Source: Prevotella sp. CAG:1031 (GTDB lineage Bacteria > Bacteroidota > Bacteroidia > Bacteroidales > Muribaculaceae). From it: a DNA stretch of 27,885 nt. The notes beneath the pieces were generated by a model. That model was not told the DNA's origin. It worked only from the letters and a program-made list of their open reading frames with translations, and made no database searches. The number at the start of each line of letters is the position of its first letter. Position 1 is the first letter of the stretch. The stretch covers positions 80,871-108,755 of the forward strand of contig HF985615.1 of assembly GCA_000431215.1 (NCBI GenBank), in the 5' to 3' direction. Made by a program: the position numbers and the translations under genes. Positions 18,481 to 26,651 of this stretch are shown in pieces.

Positions 18481-20157
18481 TTAGAATATCACTTTCGAGG
18501 CTTTGGTTCCGCGGCGCTCGATATAGATTCGTCCGGGCTCGGGGTTAGCCACGCGGCGTCCCTGAAGGTCGAAATATTCGGCGGGGGTGTCGGTGTCGGA
18601 GCCGACCTCGGTGATGGCGTTCTGACGGGCCTCGGGATTATAGAAGAACACGTCGCAGAGGCGCAGGTTGCGTCCGCCCTCGCCGTTGAACGACACCGTG
18701 AATCCGTCGAAGCTCTTCACTGCGGCGGCGCGGAGCTCGGCCTCTGTCATTATGTCGCCGAGGGCAACGTCGATCGCACGCCAGTCCTTGCCGACACGCG
18801 GAACCTCGATAACAGTGGCGGCGTCGCCCTGCTGGAGAATCTTGACTGTCGTCTTGTCGGGAGCGATATTGTTTGTGCGGTAGGCGCAGTGGAAGCGGTG
18901 TTTGAGCGTCAGGCCGCTGAGGTCGACGCCTGTGGTGCGGAAGCCGCCGCCCCACCAGTTCATGTCAGTGTTGGGATTGAGCGACACAAATGTCTTGCAT
19001 TCGTCGGCGTCGAAAGCGAGCGGAGTGTCGTAGGTCAGCGAGCCTTCCCAGGCCTGAAGATCGACTTCGGCGCGAGCTGCCGAGAGATCGACGGCCTTGT
19101 TCTGCGACGCCAGATCAGGATCGAGTACAACAGCATAGAAGTCGCCTGCGTCAGGATAGACCTTCTTGACATCGGCCATCGACGGGCCTACGACAACGGG
19201 CGGCTGAGAGCCGTCGGCGGGATCGCCGGCAACGATCGTCTCGAGAGTCTCGTCGGAGGTGCCTTTCTGATAGACTTTTACGTAGTTGACATACATCGAG
19301 GCCTGCTGGCCGTTGGCGTCGTTGAGGGCGGTGATGCCCGATGCCTCGTGGATGCCGGGGAAATTGCCGCCCACAGCGAGGTTGAAGAGAATGAAGTTCG
19401 GTTTGTGAAAATAATTGCCGGCTGTCATCTCATCGTCAGGGTTGACCTTTGTGATGTCGATCTCGTAGTAGGGGCGCTGGCCGGGATACTTGTCGAGGTC
19501 GACATACATGGCGATTTTATTCTTGTCCCAGATAACGGTGAAGAGGTGGAATTCGCCGTCCTGAAGGCTGTAGTCGAGAGTTTTGTCCTGAGCATAGTCG
19601 CCGGTCTTGTTCCAGGCCGTTCCCCAGTGACTGGCGCCGTTGAAGAAGCGATCCGAAACCCCGCGGTTGATACCGTTGGAATGGCCCATCTCCATGATGT
19701 CGGTCTCGCCGCAGCGCGGCCAGCCGAGTTCGGTTATGTCGTTGCCCATCATCCAGAAAGCGGGCCAGAGACCGTTTGCAGTCGTGGGAATCTTTATCGA
19801 AGCCTCGATTTTGCCGTGGGTGAAAGCTACTTTCGTCTTCGAGTTGATGCGGCCCGAGGTGAAATTACGGTTGTTGTAATCTTCGCGGCGTGCTGTCAGA
19901 ATAAGGCAGCCGTTGCCTTTGCCGTCGTCGCCGACGCGCACGTTTTCGGTGCGATCAGTGTAGTATTGGAGTTCGTTGTTGCCTCCGCCCGAACCGTTGA
20001 CTTCAATATTCCAGCGGTCGGGATTGAGGGTTCCGAAATCGAACAGATCCTGCCAGACAAGCTTGAAGCCGTCGGTCTCGCCGGTACCCGACTGAGAGTC
20101 GGCGGCGAAGGCTGTTGTGGCGGCCATTAACAGGGCCGGGAGCAGATATTTTTTCAT
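18481..20157 (-). CDS. Secreted two-domain GH16 endo-beta-glucanase with C-terminal binding-like module and tail
   Basis: A 558-aa exported enzyme. The ATG at 20157 is chosen because it begins a clear signal peptide (MKKYLLPALLMAATTAFA); an upstream in-frame extension to 20295 crosses repeats and is not credible. The GH16 domain is about 28-300 with catalytic GETDIME (Glu151, Asp153, Glu156). After a linker, residues about 339-508 form a second domain with paired Trp (NWWGGG) and an end RLCDVFFYNP. It resembles the whole mature domain of the protein encoded at 20502-21365. The last 32 residues (EYFDLQGRRVANPEPGRIYI and a basic end) are the shared tail. There is no lipobox. It is predicted to attack beta-1,3 or mixed-linkage glucan outside the cell. 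Confidence 0.92.
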   Translation of the reverse strand: MKKYLLPALLMAATTAFAADSQSGTGETDGFKLVWQDLFDFGTLNPDRWNIEVNGSGGGNNELQYYTDRTENVRVGDDGKGNGCLILTARREDYNNRNFTSGRINSKTKVAFTHGKIEASIKIPTTANGLWPAFWMMGNDITELGWPRCGETDIMEMGHSNGINRGVSDRFFNGASHWGTAWNKTGDYAQDKTLDYSLQDGEFHLFTVIWDKNKIAMYVDLDKYPGQRPYYEIDITKVNPDDEMTAGNYFHKPNFILFNLAVGGNFPGIHEASGITALNDANGQQASMYVNYVKVYQKGTSDETLETIVAGDPADGSQPPVVVGPSMADVKKVYPDAGDFYAVVLDPDLASQNKAVDLSAARAEVDLQAWEGSLTYDTPLAFDADECKTFVSLNPNTDMNWWGGGFRTTGVDLSGLTLKHRFHCAYRTNNIAPDKTTVKILQQGDAATVIEVPRVGKDWRAIDVALGDIMTEAELRAAAVKSFDGFTVSFNGEGGRNLRLCDVFFYNPEARQNAITEVGSDTDTPAEYFDLQGRRVANPEPGRIYIERRGTKASKVIF

Positions 20158-20274
20158 GATAGAAACTGAATATATGGAGATAATGGAAACTGACTGTATG
20201 ATGGGGTTGCGGAGAGTAGTTACTATTTGGTAACGCCGGAGCGCCGATGGATATTCGATTTGATTACGCCGGAG

Positions 20275-20351
20275 TGTAGGGACGTGATTCATCACGTCCG
20301 CCGGAACATCAGCCGGGCGCTTTTGAAACGTGCCAAAGGCACGTCCCTACA
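20275..20351. repeat. REPIN-like inverted repeat pair in the gap 20158-20501
   Basis: TGTAGGGACGTG (20275-20286) recurs inverted as CACGTCCCTACA (20340-20351). Each half also forms its own hairpin: GGACGTGA-TTCA-TCACGTCC (20280-20299) and ACGTGCC-AAA-GGCACGT (20328-20344). Just upstream, ACGCCGGAG occurs twice as a direct repeat (20233-20241 and 20266-20274). Two hairpins facing each other resemble a REPIN. The stems differ from those flanking the RAYT gene in this window. The remainder of this 344-nt gap holds only the hairpin at 20449-20482 and no gene. Confidence 0.65.
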
Positions 20352-20448
20352 GGCGGGAGGGTTGCAATTTACAGCATTGCGTTTTTGAGAAGAGAAAGGT
20401 GATTGCAGATATGGGGTGGAGAGAGGAGTTGCCTGAGGAAAGAAGAGA

Positions 20449-20482
20449 GCGGGCGGGGTCGCCGGGATGGTGCCCCGCCCGC
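20449..20482 (-). terminator. Strong GC hairpin downstream of the binding-protein gene (attenuator-like)
   Basis: GCGGGCGGGG (20449-20458) and CCCCGCCCGC (20473-20482) form a perfect 10-bp stem with a 14-nt loop. It lies 19 nt after the stop of the gene ending at 20502. On the minus strand it is followed by a pyrimidine-rich but not T-only stretch (TCTCTTCTTTCC). It may be a partial terminator or an mRNA-stabilising 3' end separating the surface-protein genes from the enzyme genes. Confidence 0.5.
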
Positions 20483-20501
20483 GGTTGTTCATAGAGGAAA
20501 T

Positions 20502-21365
20502 TTAGAGAACGACTTTCTTAACGTCCTTACCGGCCTTGACGATGTAGACCTGACCTGCGGTCGGGTTAGCTACGCGCTGGCCCTGGAGGTTGTAGTAAAC
20601 AGCAGCTTCGTTGCCGTCAACAGTGATGTTCTCGATAGCGTTCTGACCTTCGCCCGGGGTGATGAAATAAACACCGTCGAGGCAGATGTTGGCACCTTTG
20701 GGAAGACCATCAGCAGCAGCACCGCCGAAAGCGACGATATTGCCGGTCCAGGCATCCATGCTTGTAGCTTCGCCACCGAGCAGATCAACAGAACCTTTGA
20801 GTTTCTTATAGTCGGCAACAGTCATCTGAACGGTCTGCCATTCTTCTGCGGGAGCGGGGCCTACTACGGGGTTACCACCGTTGGCAGCGCCGAGCGAAAC
20901 ATTGTTTGTTCCGGCATTGAAGAGGGTGACATACATCGATGCGATCGAACCGGCACCGCAGCGATAGCTGAAGTGGATGATGGTGTTGTCATTGATATGG
21001 CTCAGATTGACGCCTGCGCCTTTGTTGATGTTGTAGCCCGAACCTGCCCAGTCGGCGTTGTCTACAGTGAGGCTCAGATAGCCGTTGCCGCCGTCGACAC
21101 CGGGTTCGTTCGAATCACCGGCAACCATTGTATTTTCCCATACATAGAGGAAACGGGTTGCATCGTCGGGACCGATGTTATTTACGGTGTAGTTGGCGTC
21201 TTTGCCGAGAACCTCAGCTTTGGCTTCGTCGAGAATTACGTAGTCGATGGTAGCCTTGGGGATGTCCTTCAGAGCGGCTTCGATTGAACCGTCAGCAACG
21301 GTGAACTGAGCGTTGGCGCTCATTGCGACAGCTGCCATAGCAGCAAAAAGTGTAATCTTTCTCAT
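20502..21365 (-). CDS. Secreted glycan-binding-like protein with T9SS-like tail (probable surface or extracellular beta-glucan-binding protein)
   Basis: A 287-aa exported protein of no named family that I recognise. Residues 1-19 are a type I signal peptide (ending AMSANA) with no lipobox Cys, unlike classical surface glycan-binding lipoproteins. The mature part (about 38-240) is predicted all-beta. It lines up with residues 339-508 of the GH16 encoded at 18481: both have a LD opening, an Asn/Asp-W-x-G-x-G-[FY] segment, a W-[QR]-x-h-x-h strand and an end of the type h-D-V-[FY]-F followed by QNAI. The last ~32 residues (VYYNLQGQRVANPTAGQVYI and a basic end) are the shared tail. It follows susD, the usual slot of the glycan-binding protein. 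Function is inferred from place and shared module. Confidence 0.75.
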   Translation of the reverse strand: MRKITLFAAMAAVAMSANAQFTVADGSIEAALKDIPKATIDYVILDEAKAEVLGKDANYTVNNIGPDDATRFLYVWENTMVAGDSNEPGVDGGNGYLSLTVDNADWAGSGYNINKGAGVNLSHINDNTIIHFSYRCGAGSIASMYVTLFNAGTNNVSLGAANGGNPVVGPAPAEEWQTVQMTVADYKKLKGSVDLLGGEATSMDAWTGNIVAFGGAAADGLPKGANICLDGVYFITPGEGQNAIENITVDGNEAAVYYNLQGQRVANPTAGQVYIVKAGKDVKKVVL

Positions 21366-21432
21366 GACAGAAAAATTTAGAAATTGGTAAAAAGGGGTTA
21401 ATTAAGAATTGTATGATTTTTTGTTTTTGTTG

Positions 21433-21474
21433 ACGTCGCGGAGGCGCCGGAGGATTCTGTCGCCTCCGCGACGT
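21433..21474 (-). promoter_or_regulatory. Perfect 14-bp stem-loop between susD and the next gene
   Basis: ACGTCGCGGAGGCG (21433-21446) and CGCCTCCGCGACGT (21461-21474) pair over 14 bp with a 14-nt loop, 23 nt after the susD stop. On the coding (minus) strand it is followed by an A-rich tract, not T, so it is not a canonical terminator. A role in mRNA processing or 3'-end protection of the susCD message fits better. Confidence 0.55.
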
Positions 21475-21496
21475 TCGAAAGACGTTGTCGGGAATA

Positions 21497-23092
21497 TCAA
21501 TAACCGGGGTTCTGCTCCATCGGGTTCAGACCGATCTCTTCGGCGGGAATCGGGAAGAGCTCATGCTTGCCGGCGATGAACGCTGCCATCTGCTCGCGCA
21601 CTTCCGGCGATTCGTTCTTGCCGTATGAGCCGTTGTCGCGATCCATAACCTGAGCGGCGATGCCCCAGCGAACGAGGTCGAACCAGCGGTGGCCTTCCAT
21701 GGCGAGCTCTACGCGGCGCTCGTGGCGGATAGCCTGACGGAGGTCGTCGGTAGTGTCCTTATATCCGCGGTAGCCGGGGAATTCAGGCAGGGCGTTGGCC
21801 ACCGAAGCGTCGGCATTGGCGCGGGCGCGGGCGCGGACCTGTTCGAGAGCCCACTTGGCATCAGAGGTGTGACCTGTCTCGAGGGCAGCCTCGGCGTAGA
21901 GAAGGAGCACGTCGGCGGCGCGGATGAGGCGGTAGTTGAAGGGGGAGCGGGTAGCGTGGTCGAGAGCCGGGAAGGTTCCGCCTTCGCTATACGACACCTT
22001 ATTGTTATAGTAGGGGGTGTTGAGATACATGACCTCGACCTCCTGTTGGCTGGCTGCGTCGGGCACACCGATGGCGGCTTCGCGGCGGCTGTCGCCGGCC
22101 TCGAACTCGTTGTAGAGGTCGATTGTCGGGTGGTCGAAGCCCCAGCCCTTGTTGCCGCCGAGGTTCGACATGCGCGGGCGCGTCAGGATTGTCGAGAATG
22201 TTCCGCGGGTGAAGCCGAAGCCTTCGCCGTAGTCGCTGGTCGGGTCGGCCATATACTGGATTTCGAACACGCTCTCGGGGCCGTTCTCGCCGGCGAGGGT
22301 GAAGTTGTCGGTGTAGACGGGGCAGAGCGAGTATTCAGCGCCATACTGCTCGTCGACGAACTTCTTGCCCCAGGTGTAGGCGTTGGCATAGTCGCCACGG
22401 GTCAGATAGACCTTGCAGAGCATTGCGAGCACTGCGCCGCGGGTGGCGCGGCCGAGATCCTTGGCCTCGTAGCGGCTCTTGTTCCAGATAACCTTTTCGG
22501 CTTCGAGAAGGTCGGCAATGATGTGGTCGTAGGTGGCCTCGAGGGTGGCGCGCGGCTGCTGCCAGCGGTCTGAAGTGTCGATGACGTCGTCGATCAGGGG
22601 CACTCCGCCGAAAACGCGGGCCAGCTGGAAGTAGTAGAAGGCGCGCATGAAGTAGGCTTCACCCATGAGGCAGTCGCGGCGCTCGGCCGTCAGGGTCTCG
22701 TCGAGGTCAACCTGCGGAACCTCCGACAGAGCGAGGTTGCAGCGGCCTATGCCCTGGAACTTTGCGCGGTAGTAGTCGAGAAGTATTCCGTTGTTGATGT
22801 TGACCTTGAAGTTGTCGATGTCGTAGGCGTCGGCGCCGTCGTTGACATCCTGACCGCCTTTGAGGGCGTCGTCAGAGGCGATGTCGCCTATATACCATTC
22901 CGAGAAATATGTGTTGTTGAACTCCCAGGCCAGCGGCACGTAGGCGGCGTTGACAACAAGCTCGGCGGTTTTTCCCGAGGTGAAGTAGTCCTCGACGGTA
23001 GTTGTTCCGGGAGTCTCTTCGTTGAGCCAGCCGTTACATGAGGTAAGGGTCAGTGCGGCGGCGGCCAGTCCGATATATAATGTCGATTTCAT
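21497..23092 (-). CDS. susD: SusD/RagB-family surface lipoprotein
   Basis: A 531-aa outer-membrane lipoprotein that caps the SusC transporter and binds the glycan at the cell surface. The ATG at 23092 is chosen because it gives a lipoprotein signal with lipobox LTSC (Cys19); a longer frame to 23137 lacks that logic and overlaps the spacer. The N-terminal region after Cys (NGWLNEETPG) and the many TPR-like helices are typical, and the C-terminal part has RRVELAMEGHRWFDLVRWG and the FPIPAEEIGLNP motif near the end, both hallmarks of SusD. It lies 25 nt after susC. The ligand, probably beta-1,3-glucan, is inferred from the neighbouring enzymes. Confidence 0.95.
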   Translation of the reverse strand: MKSTLYIGLAAAALTLTSCNGWLNEETPGTTTVEDYFTSGKTAELVVNAAYVPLAWEFNNTYFSEWYIGDIASDDALKGGQDVNDGADAYDIDNFKVNINNGILLDYYRAKFQGIGRCNLALSEVPQVDLDETLTAERRDCLMGEAYFMRAFYYFQLARVFGGVPLIDDVIDTSDRWQQPRATLEATYDHIIADLLEAEKVIWNKSRYEAKDLGRATRGAVLAMLCKVYLTRGDYANAYTWGKKFVDEQYGAEYSLCPVYTDNFTLAGENGPESVFEIQYMADPTSDYGEGFGFTRGTFSTILTRPRMSNLGGNKGWGFDHPTIDLYNEFEAGDSRREAAIGVPDAASQQEVEVMYLNTPYYNNKVSYSEGGTFPALDHATRSPFNYRLIRAADVLLLYAEAALETGHTSDAKWALEQVRARARANADASVANALPEFPGYRGYKDTTDDLRQAIRHERRVELAMEGHRWFDLVRWGIAAQVMDRDNGSYGKNESPEVREQMAAFIAGKHELFPIPAEEIGLNPMEQNPGY

Positions 23093-23117
23093 TGTTTTTC
23101 TAATGGTGGACAAGAGA

Positions 23118-26100
23118 TTAGTAAGTGATGTTGACACCGATGATATATGTGCGGCTCTGGGGATAGTTGCCGTAGTCGACGCCGCCGTTGACCTCGGGGT
23201 CGAAGCCTTTATACTTGGTGGCCGTCAGCAGGTTGCTGCCCTGGAGATAGAAGCGGCAGTTGGTGAAACCGGCCTTCTGGATGAGGCTCTTCGGAAGCGA
23301 GTAGCCGATCTGAAGGTTCTTCAGGCGGAAGTAGCTGCCCGATTCGAGGAAGCGGTTGCTGACATAGTAGTTGACGGAATTCTTCGGGTTGGGGATGCTG
23401 CCTTCGGTGTAGTCGGGACGCCATGCGTCGGCCATTTCGGGAGCGAGAACCGAAGTTGCTCCGTTGCCTTCGAGGCGGTGGCGCATCTGGTTGTAGATCT
23501 TGTTGCCGGCTACGCCCTGGAAGAATACCTGAAGGTCGAAGTCACGCCAGTAGGCGCCGAGGTTGATACCGTAGTTGATCTTGGGAATCGACGAGCCGAG
23601 GTCTACGCGGTCTTTGTCGTCGATGACACCGTCGCCGTTGGCATCGCGGTAGATGGCATCGCCGGCGTGGAACGGGGTCGATTTCTCTGTGTAGCCGGGG
23701 AGCATTTCGAGAACCTGCTCGTCGCTCTGATAGATTCCGAGATACTCATAGCCCCAGAAGTAGTAGAGCGGGTGGCCCTGGTCGACAACCTGAACCTGAG
23801 AATAGTTGGTTCGGATGGGCGAACCGCCGTTGAGGGCTGTCAGCTCGTTGTCGATAAACGAGATGTTACCGCCTACGCTGTAGTGGAAGTCGCGGCTCAG
23901 AGTGTTACGGTGCTCGAGCTGGATTTCAATACCGCGGTTGCGGACCTGACCGACGTTGGCCTGAACGGCATAGCGGTTGCCGACATGGGCGGGAGCGGTG
24001 ACGCTCATGAGCATGTCGTTGGTGTTGCGGATGAAGCCGTCGATAGAACCGGTCAGTCGGTTGTTGAACCAGGCGAAGTCTACGCCGAGGCTCCACTGCT
24101 CGGTGTTTTCCCAGTGGCCGCCCTTGTTGACCCAGCTCAGCACGGTTGCGCCGTTGGCGAGCTGCTGGTCGGCGCCGAAGACATAGTCGACGAATGTCGG
24201 GCCGGTCGAGAACATGTTCAGCACGAAGGCGTCGTCGCCGATCTTGTCGTTGCCGACCTTACCCCAGCCGAAGCGGATCTTGAGGTCGTTCAGAGGCTGG
24301 AAGTCGCGCAGGAAGCTCTCCTGCTGGATGCGCCATGCCAGGGCGAACGAGGGGAAGTAGCCCCACGAGTTGTCGCGGAATTTGCTCGAACCGTCGGCAC
24401 GGAAGTTGAACGTGGCCAGATAGCGGTTGTTGAACGAATAGTGGAGGCGGCCAAGCCACGAGAAGCGGCGGCTGCGCGAGATCGACTCGCTCGGGGTTCC
24501 GAAGTCATCGGTGACCTGGCTCAGATACCAGTTCTTCTCTACGGGATTGAGAATCGACGAGCCCGAGTTACCGGTAGCATTGTAGTTGTATTCCTCAGTC
24601 GACTGGCCGACCATGACGCTGAAGTCGTGTTTGCCGATTTCGCGGGCGTAGGTCAGGATGTTGTCGACGTTCCAGTTATAGGTGCGGCCCATCGACATCG
24701 ACAGGAAGTTCTTGTCGCGTTTGTCGTAGGAAGATACCTCGTAGGCGTCCATGAACGAACGGTCGATATTCCATTTATAGTCGAAACCGAAAGTCGAGCG
24801 GAAAGTGAGGTATTTGATGGGGGTGATTTCAGCGAACACGTTACCGATCCAGCGCTCGGTGCGGTTCTTCGGATGGGCGTATTCGACCATCGAGAAGGGA
24901 TTGGTCACGTTCTTGAAGTTCGAACCTGCCGAGAGACCGCCGCTGAGGTCGGCGCCGTCGCGGTTGACCGATCCTTCGGGATAGCGCACGGGATCCCAGG
25001 GAGCCATGGCGAAGGCGGCCGAAAGGATGCTTGCGCCGGCGCTCTCGCTGTTGTCACCGCTCTCGTAAGCGTTCTTGGCAACGCCGGCCATGAACGAGAT
25101 GTTCTCGCCGACCTTCAGCCAGGGAGTGGCTTTATATGTTGTGTTCAGTCGGCCGGTGAAGCGCGTGTAGCTGCTGCCGATGACCGTTCCCTGCTGGCTG
25201 AACCAGCTGCCCGACATCGAGTAGGTGAACTTGTCGCTGCCGCCGTCGATGCTGAGGTGGTAGTTCTGAATGAGACCGGTGCGGAAAACCTCGTCCTGCC
25301 AGTCGGTGTCGATGGCGCTGTAGTCGAGGCCCGTGGGATTGGTCTCGGGATCGTAGATGGTGGGATAGTAAGAGCTGTTGGCAACGCCCATATAGCGGCC
25401 GAGCCATTTGTTGAAGCCCTCTTCCTCGTAGTATTTCTTGCCGGAGGCCGTCGAGTTGATGGCCACGTAGGTGTCGGCGAAGTCCTTGGCGTTCATGACG
25501 TCGAGCTTCTTGATGCGGCTCTGCCAGCCGACGTATGCGTTGAACGAGATGTTGGCGCGTTTGTCGGTGCCGCCGTTGCGGGTGGTGACGATGACAACGC
25601 CGTTGGCGCCGCGCGAACCGTAGATGGCCGTTGCCGACGCGTCTTTAAGAATCTCGGTCTGCTCGATGTCGTTGGGCGACAGGAAAGAGATGTCGTCGGT
25701 GATGACGCCGTCAACTACATAGATAGGTGCGGCGCCGTTGACAGTGCCGACACCGCGGATGCGAACCTCGGCGGCTGCGCCCGGACGGCCCGTCAGCGAG
25801 TTGACGGTCACACCGGCAGCCTGACCCTGAAGGGCGTTGGCGAGCGATGCCGAAGGTGTTTTGGTGAGCTTGTCGGCTCCGATCGATGCGACAGAACCTG
25901 TCAGATCGCTCTTTTTCATAGTACCGTAACCGATGGCCACAACTTCTTTGAGCATATTGGCTTCAGGTTTCATGACAACGTCGATCTGTCCGGCGCCGCT
26001 GACCTTCTTCTCGACGGTCTGGCAGCCGACGTAGCTGAAACGGAGAGTCTGACCAACGCTGACAGTAATTGTGTATTGTCCGTCAATGTCGGTGGCAACG

Positions 26101-26255
26101 CCGTTTGCCGGATTTTCCTTACACTGAACGCTGACGCCGATCAGCGGCTCGGAATCTTCCGACGATGTCACCACGCCTGTGACCTTCACACTTTGTGCCG
26201 AGGCTCCGACCACGACAGAAAGCAGAAACACAAGGGCAAGAATTACTTTCTTCAT
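23118..26255 (-). CDS. susC: SusC/RagA-family TonB-dependent outer-membrane transporter
   Basis: A 1045-aa TonB-dependent transporter that imports oligosaccharides. Residues 1-20 are a signal peptide. A carboxypeptidase-regulatory-like domain spans about 24-97. The plug domain at about 105-230 contains LANALQGQAAGVTV, RIRGVGTVNG, YVVDGV and the SusC signature ILKDASATAIYGSRGANGVV. The rest is a beta barrel ending in the aromatic-terminated strand YIIGVNITY. It has no N-terminal secretin/TonB short domain of the FecA type, so it is not built for anti-sigma signalling; control is more likely by the divergent propeller regulator. It is the first gene of the operon, behind a consensus promoter. 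Confidence 0.96.
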   Translation of the reverse strand: MKKVILALVFLLSVVVGASAQSVKVTGVVTSSEDSEPLIGVSVQCKENPANGVATDIDGQYTITVSVGQTLRFSYVGCQTVEKKVSGAGQIDVVMKPEANMLKEVVAIGYGTMKKSDLTGSVASIGADKLTKTPSASLANALQGQAAGVTVNSLTGRPGAAAEVRIRGVGTVNGAAPIYVVDGVITDDISFLSPNDIEQTEILKDASATAIYGSRGANGVVIVTTRNGGTDKRANISFNAYVGWQSRIKKLDVMNAKDFADTYVAINSTASGKKYYEEEGFNKWLGRYMGVANSSYYPTIYDPETNPTGLDYSAIDTDWQDEVFRTGLIQNYHLSIDGGSDKFTYSMSGSWFSQQGTVIGSSYTRFTGRLNTTYKATPWLKVGENISFMAGVAKNAYESGDNSESAGASILSAAFAMAPWDPVRYPEGSVNRDGADLSGGLSAGSNFKNVTNPFSMVEYAHPKNRTERWIGNVFAEITPIKYLTFRSTFGFDYKWNIDRSFMDAYEVSSYDKRDKNFLSMSMGRTYNWNVDNILTYAREIGKHDFSVMVGQSTEEYNYNATGNSGSSILNPVEKNWYLSQVTDDFGTPSESISRSRRFSWLGRLHYSFNNRYLATFNFRADGSSKFRDNSWGYFPSFALAWRIQQESFLRDFQPLNDLKIRFGWGKVGNDKIGDDAFVLNMFSTGPTFVDYVFGADQQLANGATVLSWVNKGGHWENTEQWSLGVDFAWFNNRLTGSIDGFIRNTNDMLMSVTAPAHVGNRYAVQANVGQVRNRGIEIQLEHRNTLSRDFHYSVGGNISFIDNELTALNGGSPIRTNYSQVQVVDQGHPLYYFWGYEYLGIYQSDEQVLEMLPGYTEKSTPFHAGDAIYRDANGDGVIDDKDRVDLGSSIPKINYGINLGAYWRDFDLQVFFQGVAGNKIYNQMRHRLEGNGATSVLAPEMADAWRPDYTEGSIPNPKNSVNYYVSNRFLESGSYFRLKNLQIGYSLPKSLIQKAGFTNCRFYLQGSNLLTATKYKGFDPEVNGGVDYGNYPQSRTYIIGVNITY

Positions 26256-26268
26256 AGAGATGATGGTA

Positions 26269-26379
26269 TTAAAAGACTTTTGTTAAAGATTTAATGAAAC
26301 TGATAACGAAATATGGTTGGCTTTTCCAGCCATAGGATGGACTACTGTGAAAGTCGGGGCTACGGGGGCTGATTTTCAT
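26269..26379 (-). CDS. Possible 36-aa upstream ORF in the susC leader
   Basis: The leader of the susC transcript contains ATG (26379) followed by 35 codons and TAA (26269-26271), ending 13 nt before the susC ATG. It reads MKISPRSPDFHSSPSYGW and ends in a hydrophobic-basic stretch (FVISFIKSLTKVF). A GGAGG sequence lies 8 nt before its ATG, unusually Shine-Dalgarno-like for Bacteroidetes. It could be a leader peptide that tunes susC translation, or chance. A hairpin with one mismatch (26312-26334) lies inside it. Confidence 0.35.
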   Translation of the reverse strand: MKISPRSPDFHSSPSYGWKSQPYFVISFIKSLTKVF

Positions 26380-26411
26380 GGCGGTTGCCTCCGCGGCCGC
26401 TTTCGATGTCG

Positions 26412-26443
26412 CAAAGGTATGGAGCCGGACAGCTGTCAACAAA
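26412..26443 (-). promoter_or_regulatory. Consensus Bacteroidetes promoter (P1) of the glucan-utilization operon
   Basis: On the minus strand TTTG (26440-26443), a 20-nt spacer, then TACCTTTG (26412-26419): an exact match to TTTG-N19-21-TAnnTTTG. Transcription would begin near 26405 and give a leader of about 150 nt before susC. The spacer contains the palindrome GACAGCTGTC (26429-26438). Confidence 0.8.
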
Positions 26444-26491
26444 TATTTTCGCTCTAAAAAAACTCAACAAACGGCAGTTTTCGCCCCTACA

Positions 26492-26520
26492 ACAGCTCTA
26501 CAAACATAAATTACAGCTCT
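26492..26520. promoter_or_regulatory. Direct repeat ACAGCTCT with 21-nt period (candidate activator site)
   Basis: ACAGCTCT occurs at 26492-26499 and 26513-26520, two helical turns apart, about 50-77 bp upstream of the P1 -33 box. Spaced direct repeats on one helix face are the usual layout for activator binding upstream of susC genes. Confidence 0.4.
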
Positions 26521-26539
26521 GATTATCCGAGACTTATAT

Positions 26540-26563
26540 AAAATATGTTATAAAACATATTTT
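26540..26563. promoter_or_regulatory. Inverted repeat AAAATATGTT-ATAA-AACATATTTT (palindrome copy 1)
   Basis: A perfect 10-bp inverted repeat with a 4-nt centre. Its core ATGTTATAAAACAT reappears with one change at 26758-26771. Candidate operator shared by the divergent genes. Confidence 0.45.
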
Positions 26564-26620
26564 TACCCGTTCTCTCAGTCCGCTATATTTTGCAGAGCCT
26601 CCCCGAGGGTTTTGCGACCA

Positions 26621-26651
26621 CAAAGATAGTGGTGCCCGGGCCACTTTCAAA
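26621..26651 (-). promoter_or_regulatory. Second consensus-type promoter (P2) facing susC
   Basis: On the minus strand TTTG (26648-26651), a 19-nt spacer, then TATCTTTG (26621-26628), again an exact consensus match. It lies about 210 bp upstream of P1 and would start near 26614. The spacer carries GTGG-TG-CCCGGG-CCAC, a near-palindrome. It may give a longer susC transcript or a separate small RNA. Confidence 0.5.

Noticed and set aside
20158..20295. N-terminal extension of the long GH16 gene
   Set aside because: It adds 46 residues in front of a clear signal peptide and runs across an inverted repeat; translation from 20157 is far more likely.
23093..23137. N-terminal extension of SusD by 15 codons
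   Set aside because: It would bury the lipoprotein signal and overlap the end of susC; the ATG at 23092 fits the lipobox.
23022..26294. Open plus-strand frame of 1090 codons opposite susC
   Set aside because: It is the antisense of a fully recognisable SusC protein. Its composition (Val, Ala, Asp, Gly rich without domains) is that of a GC-driven shadow frame.
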